A stretch of DNA of 64,000 bases from Centipeda infelix ATCC 43532 (GCF_000234095.1 NZ_JH376799.1:277217-341216), one strand, 5' to 3'. Numbered from the stretch's first letter, positions 53,047-63,850 are shown. A program made the numbers and translations. Notes: a model not told the origin generated them from the letters alone.

Positions 53047-54303
53047 TTATTTCATAAAGCCTTCGTAGTGGCGCATAACAACCATCGACTCGATCTGCTT
53101 CATCGTCTGGAGGGCAACCCCCACGACAATGAGGAGAGCCGTGCCGCCGAAGTACACCCCCTGAATGTTCGTCGCACCTGCCACCATGTTGGGCAGTACC
53201 GCGATGAATGCGAGGAAGAACGCCCCCGCGAGCGTGATGCGTGTCAGCACGTAGTCAAGATAGTCGGCCGTCGCCTGTCCGGGTCTGAGCCCCGGGACGA
53301 ATCCGCCGTACTTCTTTAGATTGTCTGCCATATCAGTGATCTTCACCGTGACCGATGTGTAGAAATAGGTGAAGAAGATAATCATCAAAACGTAGAGTGT
53401 TGTCTGAAGCGGTTTGCCCCACTCCAGATACGCAGCTGCGGTCTTGACCCACGGTACGTCGATGAACTGTGCGACCGTAATCGGGAACATCAGAACCGAC
53501 GAGGCGAAGATGATCGGGATCACACCCGCCTGATTCACCTTGAACGGGATGTGGCTCGAGTGCCCGCTCCCCACGCGGCCGCCCACGAGACGCTTTGCGT
53601 ACGTGATCGGAACGCGACGGAAGCCCGTTTCGATGTGGATGACAAAGACGATCATCGCAAGTGCGATGACGGCAAACGCGAACACGCTGAAGTAGCTGAT
53701 CGTGCCCGCCTTGACGTAGGCGTAGATCGTGCCGATGTTCTTCGGCAGTGCCGCGACGATACCGGCAAAGATGATGAGTGATATCCCATTGCCGACACCG
53801 TTTGCCGTGATCTGCTCGCCCAGCCACATGAGGAACACCGTCCCCGCTGTGAGGGTGATTGCAATGATGAGGATGTTCACGGGGTTCGGGTTGAGGATCG
53901 CACTCTTCAGACCGATCGACATACCGATCGCCTGAAAGAATGCGAGCGCAACCGTAAGATACCGCGTGACTTTCGTCGTCTTCTTGTGCCCCTCCGCGCC
54001 TTCCTTCGACCACTGTTCAAGCGTCGGTACAACGACGTTGAGCAGCTGGATGATGATGGCTGCGTTGATGTAGGGCGTGATGCTCATTGCAAAGACGGAA
54101 AACTTACTGAACGCACCACCCGAGAACAGATCGAGGAGACCGAACAGCGTCCCCTGTGCGAAGAGCTGCTCGATCGCCGTCGGATCGACGCCAGGCACGG
54201 GGATGTGCGTCCCCATGCGGAACACGGCGAACATGATGAGGGTGAATACGATCTTTTGGCGCAGTTCCGGAATCTGAAAGATGTTTCCAAGGGCTTGGAG
54301 CAC
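53047..54303 (-). CDS. secY: Preprotein translocase subunit SecY
   Basis: 418 residues, ten transmembrane helices forming the Sec channel. The N-terminal plug region is THIPVPGVDPTAIEQLF and the C-terminal cytoplasmic motif GIRPG-like PGLRPGQAT. It starts at GTG 54303, 1 bp past the rplO stop, with the Shine-Dalgarno GAGGTGAT inside rplO. Confidence 0.98.
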   Translation of the reverse strand: MLQALGNIFQIPELRQKIVFTLIMFAVFRMGTHIPVPGVDPTAIEQLFAQGTLFGLLDLFSGGAFSKFSVFAMSITPYINAAIIIQLLNVVVPTLEQWSKEGAEGHKKTTKVTRYLTVALAFFQAIGMSIGLKSAILNPNPVNILIIAITLTAGTVFLMWLGEQITANGVGNGISLIIFAGIVAALPKNIGTIYAYVKAGTISYFSVFAFAVIALAMIVFVIHIETGFRRVPITYAKRLVGGRVGSGHSSHIPFKVNQAGVIPIIFASSVLMFPITVAQFIDVPWVKTAAAYLEWGKPLQTTLYVLMIIFFTYFYTSVTVKITDMADNLKKYGGFVPGLRPGQATADYLDYVLTRITLAGAFFLAFIAVLPNMVAGATNIQGVYFGGTALLIVVGVALQTMKQIESMVVMRHYEGFMK

Positions 54304-54304
54304 C

Positions 54305-54748
54305 TTAGATCACCTCTACTTTGCCGCCTGCCGCTGCAATTTTCTCCGCCGCGCCCTGCGTAAAGCCCTGCGCGCGTACGGTGAGGTTCTTTGCCGTGAG
54401 CTCGCCATCGCCAAGGATGCGGATGCCGTCACGGACATTCTTGAGGATGCCCGCCTCGATGAGTGCAACGGGATCCACCGTCGCACCATCCTCGAAGCAG
54501 TTCAGGCTTCCGACGTTCACCTCGGCAAAGGTCTTTGCCCAGATGTTCTTGAAGCCGCGCTTCGGAAGACGACGGTAGAGAGGCATCTGACCGCCCTCAA
54601 AGCCGCTGCGGACACCGCCGCCGGCACGGGACTTCTGCCCCTTCATGCCGCGCGTCGAAGTCTTGCCCATACCCGAGCCGATGCCGCGGCCGACACGCTT
54701 GCGCGTGACACGCGATCCCTCAGCGGGCTGTAATTCATGCAGTTTCAT
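54305..54748 (-). CDS. rplO: 50S ribosomal protein L15
   Basis: 147 residues. [20 protein letters not shown] and the Gly/Arg-rich [20 protein letters not shown] are the rRNA-binding N-terminal region. ATG 54748 follows GAGGGGAGG; an upstream in-frame extension does not fit the family. Confidence 0.97.
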   Translation of the reverse strand: MKLHELQPAEGSRVTRKRVGRGIGSGMGKTSTRGMKGQKSRAGGGVRSGFEGGQMPLYRRLPKRGFKNIWAKTFAEVNVGSLNCFEDGATVDPVALIEAGILKNVRDGIRILGDGELTAKNLTVRAQGFTQGAAEKIAAAGGKVEVI

Positions 54749-54767
54749 AGATGTTTGCCTCCCCTCT

Positions 54768-54953
54768 TCAGTCTGCAATCTCTTCCACCGTGATGAGGTG
54801 GGAGACCTTGTGAAGCTGCCCACGCACGGCGGGCGTGTCGGGAAGCTCGGTAACGGAGTTGCGCTTACGCAGTCCGAGCGATTTCACAGTCTTGCGCTGC
54901 GTCTCAGGACGACCGATCAAGCTGCGTGTCAGCGTTACTCTGACTTTTGCCAT
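54768..54953 (-). CDS. rpmD: 50S ribosomal protein L30
   Basis: 61 residues, [20 protein letters not shown], the short bacterial form. It sits between rpsE and rplO as usual. Confidence 0.97.
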   Translation of the reverse strand: MAKVRVTLTRSLIGRPETQRKTVKSLGLRKRNSVTELPDTPAVRGQLHKVSHLITVEEIAD

Positions 54954-54968
54954 GTTCGTTCCTCCTTA

Positions 54969-55475
54969 TCAGCCAAAAATCTCGCGCACGGTCTTGCCGC
55001 GGAGTGCTGCTACATCGGCGGGGTTCTTGAGGCCGATGAGACCTTCCATCGTCGCGCGAACCATGTTGTTCGGGTTGGACGAGCCGAGCGACTTCGTGAG
55101 GATGTCACGCACACCCGCAAGCTCGAGCACCGCACGCGCAGGGCCGCCGGCGATCACGCCAGTACCTTTGGCGGCGGGCTTCAGAAGCACACGGCCGGCA
55201 CCAAAGATGCCCGTGATCTCATGCGGGATCGTGCGCTCCTCGCGCAGCGGAACCTCGATCAGGCTCTTCTTGGCATCCTCAATGCCCTTGCGGATTGCCT
55301 CGGGCACCTCGGCAGCCTTGCCCATGCCAAAGCCGACCTTCCCCTTCTTGTTGCCGACGACAACAAGTGCACTGAAGGAGGAGCGTCGGCCGCCCTTGAC
55401 AACCTTCGATACGCGGTTGATGAATACGACACGCTCCTCGAACTCCGGCGTCTCGTTTTCGTTATGTCTAGCCAT
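54969..55475 (-). CDS. rpsE: 30S ribosomal protein S5
   Basis: 168 residues. The N-terminal double-stranded-RNA-binding domain has [20 protein letters not shown] (site of spectinomycin-resistance changes in other species); the C-terminal domain has [14 protein letters not shown]. Translation-fidelity protein of the 30S. Confidence 0.98.
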   Translation of the reverse strand: MARHNENETPEFEERVVFINRVSKVVKGGRRSSFSALVVVGNKKGKVGFGMGKAAEVPEAIRKGIEDAKKSLIEVPLREERTIPHEITGIFGAGRVLLKPAAKGTGVIAGGPARAVLELAGVRDILTKSLGSSNPNNMVRATMEGLIGLKNPADVAALRGKTVREIFG

Positions 55476-55487
55476 GCTTTCCCTCCT

Positions 55488-55847
55488 TTAGAATTTCAGA
55501 CCGGCCTCACGTGCCGCCTCAGCGAGAGCAGCGACGCGGCCATGATAGATGTAGCCGCCGCGGTCAAAGACGACCTCGGTGATGCCCTTCTCAAGAGCCT
55601 TCTTCGCAACAGCGGCGCCGATTGCCTTGGCCGCCTCGACGTTGCCGCCGTACTGGGAGAAGTCCTTGTCCTTCGAGCTCGCGGAGACGAGCGTCACGCC
55701 CTTTTCATCGTCGATGATCTGTGCGTAGATGTTCTTCAGGCTGCGGAATACATTGAGGCGCGGACGAGCCGCAGTCCCCGCAATGTGATTGCGCACGCGC
55801 AGATGGCGCTTCTGGCGCGCCTTATTCTTATCCTGCTTGATAAGCAC
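55488..55847 (-). CDS. rplR: 50S ribosomal protein L18
   Basis: 119 residues, [20 protein letters not shown] and a C-terminal [20 protein letters not shown]; binds 5S rRNA. It starts at GTG 55847 behind GGAGAGGAG. Confidence 0.97.
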   Translation of the reverse strand: MLIKQDKNKARQKRHLRVRNHIAGTAARPRLNVFRSLKNIYAQIIDDEKGVTLVSASSKDKDFSQYGGNVEAAKAIGAAVAKKALEKGITEVVFDRGGYIYHGRVAALAEAAREAGLKF

Positions 55848-55868
55848 AGTGTGTCACTCCTCTCCTTC

Positions 55869-56420
55869 TTATTTCTTGCCCTTCGCGCCGGCTTTGCCTT
55901 CCTTGCGGCGGACATGCTCTCCGGCGTACTTGATGCCCTTGCCCTTGTACGGCTCCGGCTCACGATGCGCACGGATCTCGGCCGCAGTCTGACCGACGAC
56001 TTCCTTGTTGATGCCGGAGATCGTGATGACCGTAGCAGAGGGGCACTCAAACGTGATGCCCTCGGGCGGCTCAACGACAACGGGATGAGAGAAGCCGAGC
56101 GAGAGGTTCAGATTCTTGCCCTGCTTTGCCGCACGATAGCCGACGCCGCTGATCTCAAGGGTCTTCGTGAAGCCTTCCGACACACCGACCACCATGTTGT
56201 TGATGAGCGTGCGGGAAAGGCCGTGGAGCGACCTGTGCATTTTATCGTCCGAAGGACGGGTGACGGTTACGACACCTTCCTCGACGGTTATTTTCATATC
56301 CGGATGGATCTCGCGCGAAAGCTCGCCCTTCGGGCCCTTCACTTTCACGAGATTATCCGCACCGACCGTGACGGTAACGCCAGACGGAATGTGAATCGGT
56401 GCTCTTCCAATTCTTGACAT
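55869..56420 (-). CDS. rplF: 50S ribosomal protein L6
   Basis: 183 residues, two repeated alpha/beta domains; [20 protein letters not shown] at the N-terminus and [20 protein letters not shown] near the C-terminus. Located beside the factor-binding region of the 50S. Confidence 0.98.
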   Translation of the reverse strand: MSRIGRAPIHIPSGVTVTVGADNLVKVKGPKGELSREIHPDMKITVEEGVVTVTRPSDDKMHRSLHGLSRTLINNMVVGVSEGFTKTLEISGVGYRAAKQGKNLNLSLGFSHPVVVEPPEGITFECPSATVITISGINKEVVGQTAAEIRAHREPEPYKGKGIKYAGEHVRRKEGKAGAKGKK

Positions 56421-56442
56421 TGTTACACCTCCTGCCTGTGCA

Positions 56443-56841
56443 TTACCATACGAATGCGAGAACTTCGCCGCCGAGTCCCGCCTTGCGTGCGTCCTTGTCG
56501 CTCATGATCCCCTTCGACGTGGAGATCACAGAGATACCGAGGCCGCCGTAGACACGCGGGAGCGCATCGTGCTTTGCATACTGACGAAGTCCGGGCTTGG
56601 AAACGCGCTTCAGGCCGGAGATAACGTGCTCACGCTTAGCTCCATACTTCAGCGTGACGGTGAGAACGCCCTGCTTGCCGTCCTCCTGGAAGGAGTAGTC
56701 CTTGATGAAGCCTTCCTTTTTCAAGACCTCGGCGATTGCCGTCTTGACCTTTGACCCGGGGATCGCCACGCTCTCGTGGTAGACCGAGTTCGCGTTGCGG
56801 ATGCGGGTCAGCATATCTGCAATAGGATCAGTCATTGCCAT
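56443..56841 (-). CDS. rpsH: 30S ribosomal protein S8
   Basis: 132 residues, [15 protein letters not shown] and the C-terminal [19 protein letters not shown]. In other bacteria S8 represses the spc operon; the matching mRNA site was not sought in detail here. Confidence 0.98.
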   Translation of the reverse strand: MAMTDPIADMLTRIRNANSVYHESVAIPGSKVKTAIAEVLKKEGFIKDYSFQEDGKQGVLTVTLKYGAKREHVISGLKRVSKPGLRQYAKHDALPRVYGGLGISVISTSKGIMSDKDARKAGLGGEVLAFVW

Positions 56842-56871
56842 GAATCGATATCCTCCTTTTTGCTATTGTTA

Positions 56872-57057
56872 TTACCAGCTTGCCTTCGTTACACCAGGGA
56901 TGGCGCCCTTGTAACTCTGCTCACGGAAGCAGATACGGCACATATCGAACTTGCGGATGTAGCCGTGCGGACGTCCGCAGATCTTGCAGCGGTTGTACTT
57001 GCGTGTCGAGAACTTGGGCTCTTTGCTCCACTTCTCAATCATTGCCTTCTTTGCCAC
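56872..57057 (-). CDS. rpsN: 30S ribosomal protein S14, zinc type
   Basis: 61 residues, type Z S14 with [20 protein letters not shown] (two CX2C pairs). It starts at GTG 57057 behind GAGGAAC. Longer readings upstream lie in the rplE gene and are rejected. Confidence 0.97.
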   Translation of the reverse strand: MAKKAMIEKWSKEPKFSTRKYNRCKICGRPHGYIRKFDMCRICFREQSYKGAIPGVTKASW

Positions 57058-57076
57058 AGTTGTTCCTCCTAGCCCG

Positions 57077-57616
57077 TTACGCGCGGAACGGCATACCCAT
57101 GAGACGGAGGAGCTCTTTTGCCTCTTCGTCCGTATGCGCGCTCGTAACAATGACGATGTTCATGCCGCGAATCTTGTCGATCTTGTCGTAGTCAATTTCG
57201 GGGAAAATGAGCTGCTCGCGCAGACCCACAGCATAGTTGCCGCGGCCGTCGAACGCCTTCTCGCTGACCCCACGGAAATCGCGGACGCGCGGAAGTGCGA
57301 CATTCATGAACTTGTCGAGGAACTGATACATACGCGTGCCGCGCAGCGTCACCTTGCAGCCGATCGGCATGCCCTCGCGAAGCTTCCACGCGGCAAGCGA
57401 CTTCTTCGCACGCGTGAGCTGGGGCTTCTGCCCTGCGATAGCGGTGAGATCTGTCACAGCGGCATCGAGTGCCTTCGGGTTGCCGACAGCCTCGCCGACG
57501 CCCATGTTGATGATGACCTTCTCGACCTTTGGGAGCTGCATGACGTTCTTATAGCCAAACTTCTCCGTCAGAGCCGGCGCAACTTCCTTCTGATACTTTT
57601 CCTTGAGTCTTTCCAC
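57077..57616 (-). CDS. rplE: 50S ribosomal protein L5
   Basis: 179 residues, [20 protein letters not shown] and the P-site loop region [12 protein letters not shown]; binds 5S rRNA with L18. Starts at GTG 57616 behind AAGGAGGA. Confidence 0.98.
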   Translation of the reverse strand: MERLKEKYQKEVAPALTEKFGYKNVMQLPKVEKVIINMGVGEAVGNPKALDAAVTDLTAIAGQKPQLTRAKKSLAAWKLREGMPIGCKVTLRGTRMYQFLDKFMNVALPRVRDFRGVSEKAFDGRGNYAVGLREQLIFPEIDYDKIDKIRGMNIVIVTSAHTDEEAKELLRLMGMPFRA

Positions 57617-57643
57617 TTTGCGTATTCCTCCTTTCCGCTAATC

Positions 57644-57970
57644 TTACTGCTCGATGGGCTCGCCGCACTTCTTGCAGGCGCGCACCTTGCGCTCACCGAT
57701 GATGCGGTGCGCAACGCGCGTCGCCTTGCCGCATGCGGGGCAGACCAGCTGCACCTTCGATGCGAACAGCGGTGCTTCCTTCGTGATGATACCGCCCTGC
57801 GGCGCACTCTGGCTCGGCTTCGTGTGACGCTTCACCTTGTTCACGCCCTCGACAATGACCTTGCCCTTCTTCGGCTGAGCCTCGAGAACCTTGCCCTGCT
57901 TGCCCTTATCCTTACCGGAAAGAACGACGACCGTATCGCCCTTCTTGACGTTCAGTTTTGCCAGCGACAA
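57644..57970 (-). CDS. rplX: 50S ribosomal protein L24
   Basis: 108 residues. KOW motif [20 protein letters not shown] near the N-terminus and a C-terminal zinc-type pair of CX2C (CPACGKATR and CKKCGE). It starts at TTG 57970 behind AGGAGGAGG; an ATG is absent. Confidence 0.96.
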   Translation of the reverse strand: MSLAKLNVKKGDTVVVLSGKDKGKQGKVLEAQPKKGKVIVEGVNKVKRHTKPSQSAPQGGIITKEAPLFASKVQLVCPACGKATRVAHRIIGERKVRACKKCGEPIEQ

Positions 57971-57985
57971 AATAACACCTCCTCC

Positions 57986-58354
57986 TTAAAGAACTTCGGG
58001 CGCGAGCGAGACGATCTTCATGAAATCCTTCTCGCGCAGTTCGCGTGCAACAGGTCCGAAAATACGCGTTCCGCGCGGCGTGTGGTCGTCTTTGATGATG
58101 ACGGCCGCATTCTCGTCGAAGCGGATGTAGGACCCGTCCGGACGGCGCAGTCCCTTGACGCTGCGGACGACAACCGCCTTGACGACGTCGCCCTTCTTCA
58201 CCGTGCCGCCCGGCGATGCTGCCTTGACGGAGGCGACGATAACATCGCCGATGTTGGCATACTTGCGGTACGAGCCGCCCAGTACGCGAATGCAGAGGAT
58301 TTCCTTCGCTCCTGTGTTATCGCCGACATTCAGGATTGTTTCCTGCTGTATCAT
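57986..58354 (-). CDS. rplN: 50S ribosomal protein L14
   Basis: 122 residues, [20 protein letters not shown] and [20 protein letters not shown]. It forms the bridge with the 30S and is the RsfS binding site in other bacteria. Confidence 0.98.
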   Translation of the reverse strand: MIQQETILNVGDNTGAKEILCIRVLGGSYRKYANIGDVIVASVKAASPGGTVKKGDVVKAVVVRSVKGLRRPDGSYIRFDENAAVIIKDDHTPRGTRIFGPVARELREKDFMKIVSLAPEVL

Positions 58355-58369
58355 TGATTCTGTTCCTCC

Positions 58370-58627
58370 TTACTTCGCGCGCTCAACGACTTCGACCACG
58401 CGCCAGCGCTTCGTCTTCGAGAGCGGACGCGTCTCCATGATGGATACGCGGTCGCCGACGTGCGCATCGTTCTTCTCGTCATGCGCGTGGAACTTCACCG
58501 TCTTCTTAACCGGCTTCTTATACATCTTGTGCTGCTCGAGCTCCTCGACAGCAACGACAACGGTCTTGTCCATCTTGTCGGACACGACCTTGCCGACTCT
58601 CACTTTGCGTACGTTTCTATCGCTCAT
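58370..58627 (-). CDS. rpsQ: 30S ribosomal protein S17
   Basis: 85 residues, [20 protein letters not shown] and [22 protein letters not shown]-fold primary 16S binder. ATG 58627 is chosen by the family start; AGGAGG lies 11 bp upstream, slightly far. Confidence 0.96.
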   Translation of the reverse strand: MSDRNVRKVRVGKVVSDKMDKTVVVAVEELEQHKMYKKPVKKTVKFHAHDEKNDAHVGDRVSIMETRPLSKTKRWRVVEVVERAK

Positions 58628-58678
58628 GTGTGTATGAGCCTCCTTCCTGCGTATCAATAAAATGTCCGTAATTTAGAT

Positions 58679-58870
58679 TTAGGCGTTTGCCTGCTCACGC
58701 TGAATGGTCTTGATGCGGGCAATCGTCTTCTTTACGTCCTTGATACGCATCGGGTTGTCGAGCTGTCCTGTGGCGTGCTGGAAACGGAGGCCAAAGAGCT
58801 CTTCCTTGAGCGACGCGAGTTTTTCCGTGAGCTCGTCGGCACTCAGGCCGCGGATCTCATCAACCTTCAT
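58679..58870 (-). CDS. rpmC: 50S ribosomal protein L29
   Basis: 63 residues, two-helix protein near the tunnel exit ([20 protein letters not shown]). Its start overlaps the end of rplP by 11 bp. Confidence 0.97.
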   Translation of the reverse strand: MKVDEIRGLSADELTEKLASLKEELFGLRFQHATGQLDNPMRIKDVKKTIARIKTIQREQANA

Positions 58871-59297
58871 TCACTTCACCGCCCTCTACTTCTTCGCGTA
58901 CGACGAACTTCGTCTTGATCGGGAGCTTGTGACCGGCAAGGCGCATTGCCTCTGCCGCAACCTCGCGTGCCACGCCGTCCATCTCAAAGAGGACACGGCC
59001 CGGCTTCACGACGGCTACCCAGTACTCGGGCGAGCCCTTACCAGAACCCATGCGGGTCTCCGCCGGCTTCGCCGTGACCGGCTTGTCCGGGAAAATCTTG
59101 ATCCAGACCTTACCGCCGCGCTTGATGTAACGCGTCATCGCGATACGCGCAGCCTCGATCTGGCGGTTCGTGATCCATGCCGGCTCCAGAGCGACGAGGC
59201 CATACTGGCCGTGGCTGACCGTGTTGCCGCGCTGTGCCTTGCCCTTCATGCGTCCGCGGAACTGCTTGCGGTACTTAACGCGCTTTGGGAGTAACAT
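58860..59297 (-). CDS. rplP: 50S ribosomal protein L16
   Basis: 145 residues, [20 protein letters not shown] and [20 protein letters not shown]; 50S A-site protein. It overlaps the rpsC stop by one base pattern TAATG. Confidence 0.98.
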   Translation of the reverse strand: MLLPKRVKYRKQFRGRMKGKAQRGNTVSHGQYGLVALEPAWITNRQIEAARIAMTRYIKRGGKVWIKIFPDKPVTAKPAETRMGSGKGSPEYWVAVVKPGRVLFEMDGVAREVAAEAMRLAGHKLPIKTKFVVREEVEGGEVNEG

Positions 59298-59968
59298 TAC
59301 GCCTCGCTCCTTTCCTTATTGTTCTTCGGTGCCTGCTTCTTGTCGGGGAGAACCTCGCCCTTGAAGATCCAGACCTTGATGCCGATACGGCCATACGTCG
59401 TATGTGCCTCGGCCGTTCCGTAGTCGATGTCTGCACGCAGTGTGTGCAGGGGGATGCTGCCCTCGCGATAGGACTCGCGGCGTGCGATTTCCGCACCGCC
59501 GAGACGACCGCTGACGGCGATCTTGATGCCCTTCGCGCCGAGGCGCATCGTGCGGCCGACCGCCTGCTTCATCGCACGGCGGAAGGCAATGCGGCGCTCA
59601 AGCTGTGCCGCAATGTTCTCGGCGACGAGCGTCGCGTCGAGATCCGGCTGCTTGATCTCTGCAATATTGATGTCAACGCGCTTCTCGGTGAGGTTCTTGA
59701 GCCCCTCTTTGATCTGCTCGATGCCCGAGCCGCCGCGTCCGATGACCATGCCCGGCTTTGCCGTATGGATCGTGAGCTTCAGGCGGTTCTTGCTGCGCTC
59801 CGTCTCCACGCGGGGAACACCTGCGGTCTGGAGGCTCTTCTTGAGGTAATCGCGAATCTTGATATCCTCGTGCAGATTCTGCGCGAAATCCTTGTCTGCA
59901 TACCAGCGGGCATCCCAGTCCTTGACGATGCCAAGGCGAATGCCATGGGGATTTACTTTCTGACCCAA
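59297..59968 (-). CDS. rpsC: 30S ribosomal protein S3
   Basis: 223 residues. KH domain with [20 protein letters not shown] (GXXG loop), C-terminal domain with [12 protein letters not shown]. Part of the mRNA entry channel. Starts at TTG 59968 behind GGGAGGG. Confidence 0.97.
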   Translation of the reverse strand: MGQKVNPHGIRLGIVKDWDARWYADKDFAQNLHEDIKIRDYLKKSLQTAGVPRVETERSKNRLKLTIHTAKPGMVIGRGGSGIEQIKEGLKNLTEKRVDINIAEIKQPDLDATLVAENIAAQLERRIAFRRAMKQAVGRTMRLGAKGIKIAVSGRLGGAEIARRESYREGSIPLHTLRADIDYGTAEAHTTYGRIGIKVWIFKGEVLPDKKQAPKNNKERSEA

Positions 59969-59984
59969 ACTGTTTCCCTCCCTA

Positions 59985-60323
59985 TTACTTTTCGTTTACG
60001 GCAACCGTGATGTGGGACGTGTGCTTCAAAATCTTGAACGCCTGTCCACGCGAGCGCGGATGAATGCGCTTGAGCGTCGGTCCCTGGTCAACGAAAGCTG
60101 AGGAAATGAACAGTCGATCCACATCCATGTCAAAGTTGTTCTCCGCGTTTGCAACAGCAGAGCGGAGCACCTTCTCCACGGCGTCCGCGCCGACCTTCGG
60201 CGTGAACTTCAGGATCGCGAGAGCGTCAGCAACGCTCTTGCCGCGCACGAGGTTCATTACAATGCGAACCTTGCGCGGTGCGATACGGATGTATTTGGCG
60301 GTAGCCTTTACTTCCTGTGCCAC
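59985..60323 (-). CDS. rplV: 50S ribosomal protein L22
   Basis: 112 residues, [20 protein letters not shown] and the tunnel loop [20 protein letters not shown] (the site of macrolide-resistance changes in other species). Starts at GTG 60323. Confidence 0.97.
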   Translation of the reverse strand: MAQEVKATAKYIRIAPRKVRIVMNLVRGKSVADALAILKFTPKVGADAVEKVLRSAVANAENNFDMDVDRLFISSAFVDQGPTLKRIHPRSRGQAFKILKHTSHITVAVNEK

Positions 60324-60341
60324 GAATCGTCCTCCTCTCTA

Positions 60342-60623
60342 TCAGCGCAGCGAGGTCTTGCGCTCTTCGCCCGCGTGACCCTTGAATGTACGTGTCGGCG
60401 CAAACTCGCCGAGCTTATGTCCGACCATATCCTCCGTGACGTAGACGGGGACATGCTTGCGTCCGTCATGGACAGCGATCGTGTGGCCGACGAAATCCGG
60501 GAAGATCGTCGAGCTGCGCGACCATGTGCGCACAACCTTCTTCTCGTTCTTTTCGTTGAGCGCATCGATCTTCTTCATCAGGCTCTCTGCGACGAAAGGC
60601 CCTTTCTTAATCGATCTTGACAA
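60342..60623 (-). CDS. rpsS: 30S ribosomal protein S19
   Basis: 93 residues, [19 protein letters not shown] and [20 protein letters not shown]. Starts at TTG 60623 behind AAAGGAGG at 8 bp spacing; no ATG is available. A 122-bp gap with a strong hairpin separates it from rplB. Confidence 0.97.
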   Translation of the reverse strand: MSRSIKKGPFVAESLMKKIDALNEKNEKKVVRTWSRSSTIFPDFVGHTIAVHDGRKHVPVYVTEDMVGHKLGEFAPTRTFKGHAGEERKTSLR

Positions 60624-60705
60624 AGTTTTTCCTCCTTTCGCCGGACTGTAATCAATCCGACGAGGTTCTATCTGCAAGTTGCGGTGTTAAATCAGCAATC
60701 CAGAG

Positions 60706-60731
60706 GGATGCCCCAAAAGCAGGGGCTATCC
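60706..60731 (-). repeat. Hairpin in the rplB-rpsS gap
   Basis: Minus-strand stem GGAT-(A)-GCCCC / GGGGC-ATCC with a 7-nt loop, 14 bp past the rplB stop. It is not followed by a U-run, so it is not a normal terminator. Confidence 0.6.
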
Positions 60732-60745
60732 TCATGAGTTACTTA

Positions 60746-61573
60746 TTACTTCCTACGATGCACAATCAGACGATTCGACGCCTTCTTCTTGCGGCGCGTC
60801 TTCTTGCCCATCGCAATCTTGCCCCACTTCGTCATCGGGCTCTTGCGTCCGACCGGCGAACGGCCTTCGCCGCCGCCATGCGGATGGTCATTCGGGTTCA
60901 TCGCAATGCCGCGCGTCTCCGGACGGCGTCCGAGCCAGCGGCTGCGGCCTGCCTTACCGATGGTGATGTTCTCATGCTCGAGGTTGCCGACCTGCCCGAT
61001 CGTCGCACGGCAGTTGATATGCACGCGGCGGATCTCGCCGGACGGCATACGGAGGAGAGCGTAGTCGCCTTCCTTTGCCATGAGCTGCGCGGATGCTCCC
61101 GCGCTGCGCACGAGCTGTGCGCCCTTGCCGATCTTGAGCTCGACGGCATGGATCACCGTACCGAGCGGGATATTCTTGAGCGGAAGCGCGTTGCCCGGCT
61201 TGATGTCAGCCTCGGCACCCGACTCCACGACATCGCCGACCTTGAGGCCGTTCGGTGCGAGGATGTAGCGCTTCTCGCCATCTGCGTAGTTCAGGAGCGC
61301 AATGCGTGCGCTGCGGTTCGGATCGTATTCAATCGTCGCGACGCGGGCGGGGATCCCGTCCTTCGTGCGCTTGAAGTCGATGATGCGATAGAGCCGCTTG
61401 TGACCGCCGCCGCGATGGCGCACAGTCAGTTTGCCCTGCTGGTTGCGTCCACCCGATTTCGTCAGGCGGACGGTGAGGGACTTCTCCGGCTTGTCCGTTG
61501 TGATCTCATCGAAGGAAGAGACCGTCATGAAGCGTCTGCCGGCAGAATACGGCTTAAAACTCTTTACTGCCAC
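60746..61573 (-). CDS. rplB: 50S ribosomal protein L2
   Basis: 275 residues, peptidyl-transferase-centre assembly protein. [20 protein letters not shown], and the essential-His region [20 protein letters not shown]. Starts at GTG 61573. Confidence 0.98.
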   Translation of the reverse strand: MAVKSFKPYSAGRRFMTVSSFDEITTDKPEKSLTVRLTKSGGRNQQGKLTVRHRGGGHKRLYRIIDFKRTKDGIPARVATIEYDPNRSARIALLNYADGEKRYILAPNGLKVGDVVESGAEADIKPGNALPLKNIPLGTVIHAVELKIGKGAQLVRSAGASAQLMAKEGDYALLRMPSGEIRRVHINCRATIGQVGNLEHENITIGKAGRSRWLGRRPETRGIAMNPNDHPHGGGEGRSPVGRKSPMTKWGKIAMGKKTRRKKKASNRLIVHRRK

Positions 61574-61593
61574 GTTCGTACCTCCCTTTCGTC

Positions 61594-61875
61594 TCAGCCT
61601 TCAAAGAACTCGATGCTCTCGCCCGGCGCGAGTTTCACGATGGCCTTCTTGTAGTCCGGGCGCTTGCCCTGCGTGCGGCCCATGCGCTTTGTCTTGCCGA
61701 TGACGTTGACCGTGTTGACCTTTGCGACCTTCACCTTGAAGATCTCCGAGACCGCCTTTGCGATCTCGATCTTGTTTGCAGCCTTTGCAACAACGAAGAC
61801 GTATTTGCCTTCAGCCATGAGCTGCGTCGTCCGCTCCGTGATGAGCGGGCGTACGAGAATATCACGTGCGTCCAT
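61594..61875 (-). CDS. rplW: 50S ribosomal protein L23
   Basis: 93 residues, [20 protein letters not shown]; docking site for signal recognition particle and trigger factor. TAATG junction with rplD. Confidence 0.98.
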   Translation of the reverse strand: MDARDILVRPLITERTTQLMAEGKYVFVVAKAANKIEIAKAVSEIFKVKVAKVNTVNVIGKTKRMGRTQGKRPDYKKAIVKLAPGESIEFFEG

Positions 61876-62498
61876 TATGCGAATACCTCCTCGATACGGG
61901 TGATGGCATCCTTCGTAATGAAGAGTTTGTCGTGATGGAGAATGTCATAGACATTGATTCCACGCGCCGTGATGGCTTTTACACCCGGAATATTGCTGGT
62001 GGAACGCTCCACATTCACAGCTTCGTCCGCCGTGATGAAGAGGCTCTTTGCATTCACACCGAAATCGCTCAGGAGCTTCACGGCTGCCTTCGTCTTCGGT
62101 GCCTCGAAGTCGAGCTGGTCGAGGACGATGAAATCGCCCGTACGAACCTTGTCCGACAGCGCGCACTTGAGGGCAAGACGACGCTGCTTGCGCGGCATCG
62201 TAAAGCCGTACTTGCGCGGATGCGGGCCAAAGACCGTACCGCCGCCAACCCACAACGGGCTGCGCGTCGAACCTGCACGGGCACGACCCGTGCCCTTCTG
62301 ACGCCAGGGCTTGCGTCCGCCGCCGCGCACGAGACCGCGCGTCTTCGTGGCATGGGTGCCGAGACGCTGCGATGCGAGCTGGAGGACAACCGCCTGATGA
62401 AGGAGGCCGGCATTCATTTCGACATTGAAGAACTCGTCGCTGAGGCTGATCTCGCCAACCTGGTTGTGCGACATATCATATACTGCTACATTCGCCAT
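61875..62498 (-). CDS. rplD: 50S ribosomal protein L4
   Basis: 207 residues, with the tunnel loop [20 protein letters not shown]. In gamma-proteobacteria L4 also controls the S10 operon; no matching leader was recognised here. Confidence 0.98.
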   Translation of the reverse strand: MANVAVYDMSHNQVGEISLSDEFFNVEMNAGLLHQAVVLQLASQRLGTHATKTRGLVRGGGRKPWRQKGTGRARAGSTRSPLWVGGGTVFGPHPRKYGFTMPRKQRRLALKCALSDKVRTGDFIVLDQLDFEAPKTKAAVKLLSDFGVNAKSLFITADEAVNVERSTSNIPGVKAITARGINVYDILHHDKLFITKDAITRIEEVFA

Positions 62499-62516
62499 GC
62501 TGCGATTCCCCCTTCC

Positions 62517-63170
62517 TTATTCTTTCGCTGCCTTTGCAGGCTTAACGGTATCTTTGATTACGACAAATCCCTTCTTCGGGCCCGGAATCGCGCCCTTGAT
62601 AAGGATGAGGTTGCGGTCACTGTCCACGCGGACAATCGTCAGACGCTGCACCGTGACACGCTCGCCGCCCATACGGCCGGGGAGCTTCTTGCCCTTGAGG
62701 ACGCGTCCGCCGGGACCGGAGATCATCGCACCCGTCGAGCCCGGCTCACGGTGTGACTTCGAGCCGTGCCCCATGGGGCCGCGTGCGAAGTTGTGACGCT
62801 TGATGCCGCCCGCGAAGCCCTTGCCCTTGGACGTACCGACCACATCGACGAGATCGCCCGCAGCGAAGATGTCGACGCCGATCGTGTCACCAACATTGTA
62901 TTCGGAAGGAGCAGCAAGACGCATCTCACGAATGAAGCGCACTGCCTTCACGCCCGCCTTCTCAAACTGACCCTTGAGCGGCTTCGTGACGTTCTTCTCC
63001 TTGATATCGCCAAACCCGAGCTGCACAGCGTTATAGCCGTCCGTCTCGTCGGTCTTGTTCCGGAGCACGAAGTTGTTGCCGGACTCAACGACCGTCACGG
63101 GAACGACGCGGCCTTCCTCTGTGAAGATCTGGGTCATGCCCAGTTTTCTTCCTAAAATAGCCTTAGCCAA
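62517..63170 (-). CDS. rplC: 50S ribosomal protein L3
   Basis: 217 residues from TTG 63170, giving the family N-terminus MAKAILGRKLGMTQIF. TTG is preceded by AGGAGGT at 7-8 bp; GTG 63179 would overlap the Shine-Dalgarno and add three residues. C-terminal RMGGERVTVQRLTIVRVD. Confidence 0.96.
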   Translation of the reverse strand: MAKAILGRKLGMTQIFTEEGRVVPVTVVESGNNFVLRNKTDETDGYNAVQLGFGDIKEKNVTKPLKGQFEKAGVKAVRFIREMRLAAPSEYNVGDTIGVDIFAAGDLVDVVGTSKGKGFAGGIKRHNFARGPMGHGSKSHREPGSTGAMISGPGGRVLKGKKLPGRMGGERVTVQRLTIVRVDSDRNLILIKGAIPGPKKGFVVIKDTVKPAKAAKE

Positions 63171-63185
63171 GGCTTCCACCTCCTA

Positions 63186-63497
63186 TTAGAGCTTAATCTC
63201 GATGTCAACGCCGGCAGGCAGATCGAGACGCATGAGCGAATCGACCGTCTTGTTCGTCGGCTGCAGGATGTCGATGAGACGCTTGTGCGTGCGCATCTCA
63301 AACTGCTCGCGCGAGTCCTTGTTGACGTGCGGAGAACGGAGAATCGTGTAGACATTCTTCTCCGTCGGAAGTGGAATGGGACCTGAGACCATTGCACCCG
63401 TCTTCTTTGCCGTGTCGACGATCTTCGCCGCACTCTGATCGAGAGCCTTGTGGTCGTAGGCCTTCAAACGAATTCTGATTTTCTGCTGTTTCGCCAA
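63186..63497 (-). CDS. rpsJ: 30S ribosomal protein S10
   Basis: 103 residues, [20 protein letters not shown] and [20 protein letters not shown]; also the NusB partner in antitermination. Starts at TTG 63497 behind GAAGGAGG. First gene of the S10-spc-alpha cluster; its own promoter must lie in 63498-63824 because a terminator follows tuf. Confidence 0.97.
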   Translation of the reverse strand: MAKQQKIRIRLKAYDHKALDQSAAKIVDTAKKTGAMVSGPIPLPTEKNVYTILRSPHVNKDSREQFEMRTHKRLIDILQPTNKTVDSLMRLDLPAGVDIEIKL

Positions 63498-63658
63498 AGT
63501 AGTTTTCCTCCTTCGTCCGGGGTCTCGCCCCAAACATTTCTCCACGGCAGTTCCCTCTGCCCCCTCGGGGCATAGCCATCTGCCATGTCATCGCATGGAG
63601 TACGTCGTCTGTCGTATGATTCCAAAAGATGAAAAAGAAGTTTTATCATATCCCAATC

Positions 63659-63821
63659 GGGAAATTTCGGTTCATTCAGCCCCCATCTCAGCGCATCTTT
63701 TTCGCGCTGTCTGTGTCAGCAAATCCTCCACATAGCACCTCGGCTATGCGTCCGGTTTGCTTCCTTGACAGCCCCAAAAATCTACGCCAATCTGAGGAGC
63801 TTCATCGAACCGTCATTTCCC
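63659..63821. mobile_element. Diverged palindromic element, copy D (tuf-rpsJ spacer)
   Basis: The interior shares with copies A-C the blocks GCAAATCCTCCACATAGC, GGCTATGCGTCCGGTTTGC and AAAAATCTACGCCAATCTGA, but the ends are different: GGGAAAT-TT-CGGTTC and, inverted, GGGAAAT-GA-CGGTTC. 163 bp. No clear target duplication. It occupies the gap between tuf's terminator and rpsJ. Confidence 0.7.
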
Positions 63822-63824
63822 TCG

Positions 63825-63850
63825 AAAAGGAGCGACGCGAGCGCCGCTCC
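63825..63850 (-). terminator. Terminator after tuf
   Basis: Minus-strand stem GGAGCG/CGCTCC with a GC-rich inner loop followed by TTTTC, 31 bp past the tuf stop. Confidence 0.8.

Noticed and set aside
54645-56417. 590-codon plus-strand open frame opposite rplO-rplF
   Set aside because: Spans several ribosomal protein genes and their spacers on the other strand; no promoter or ribosome-binding site and no protein-like pattern.
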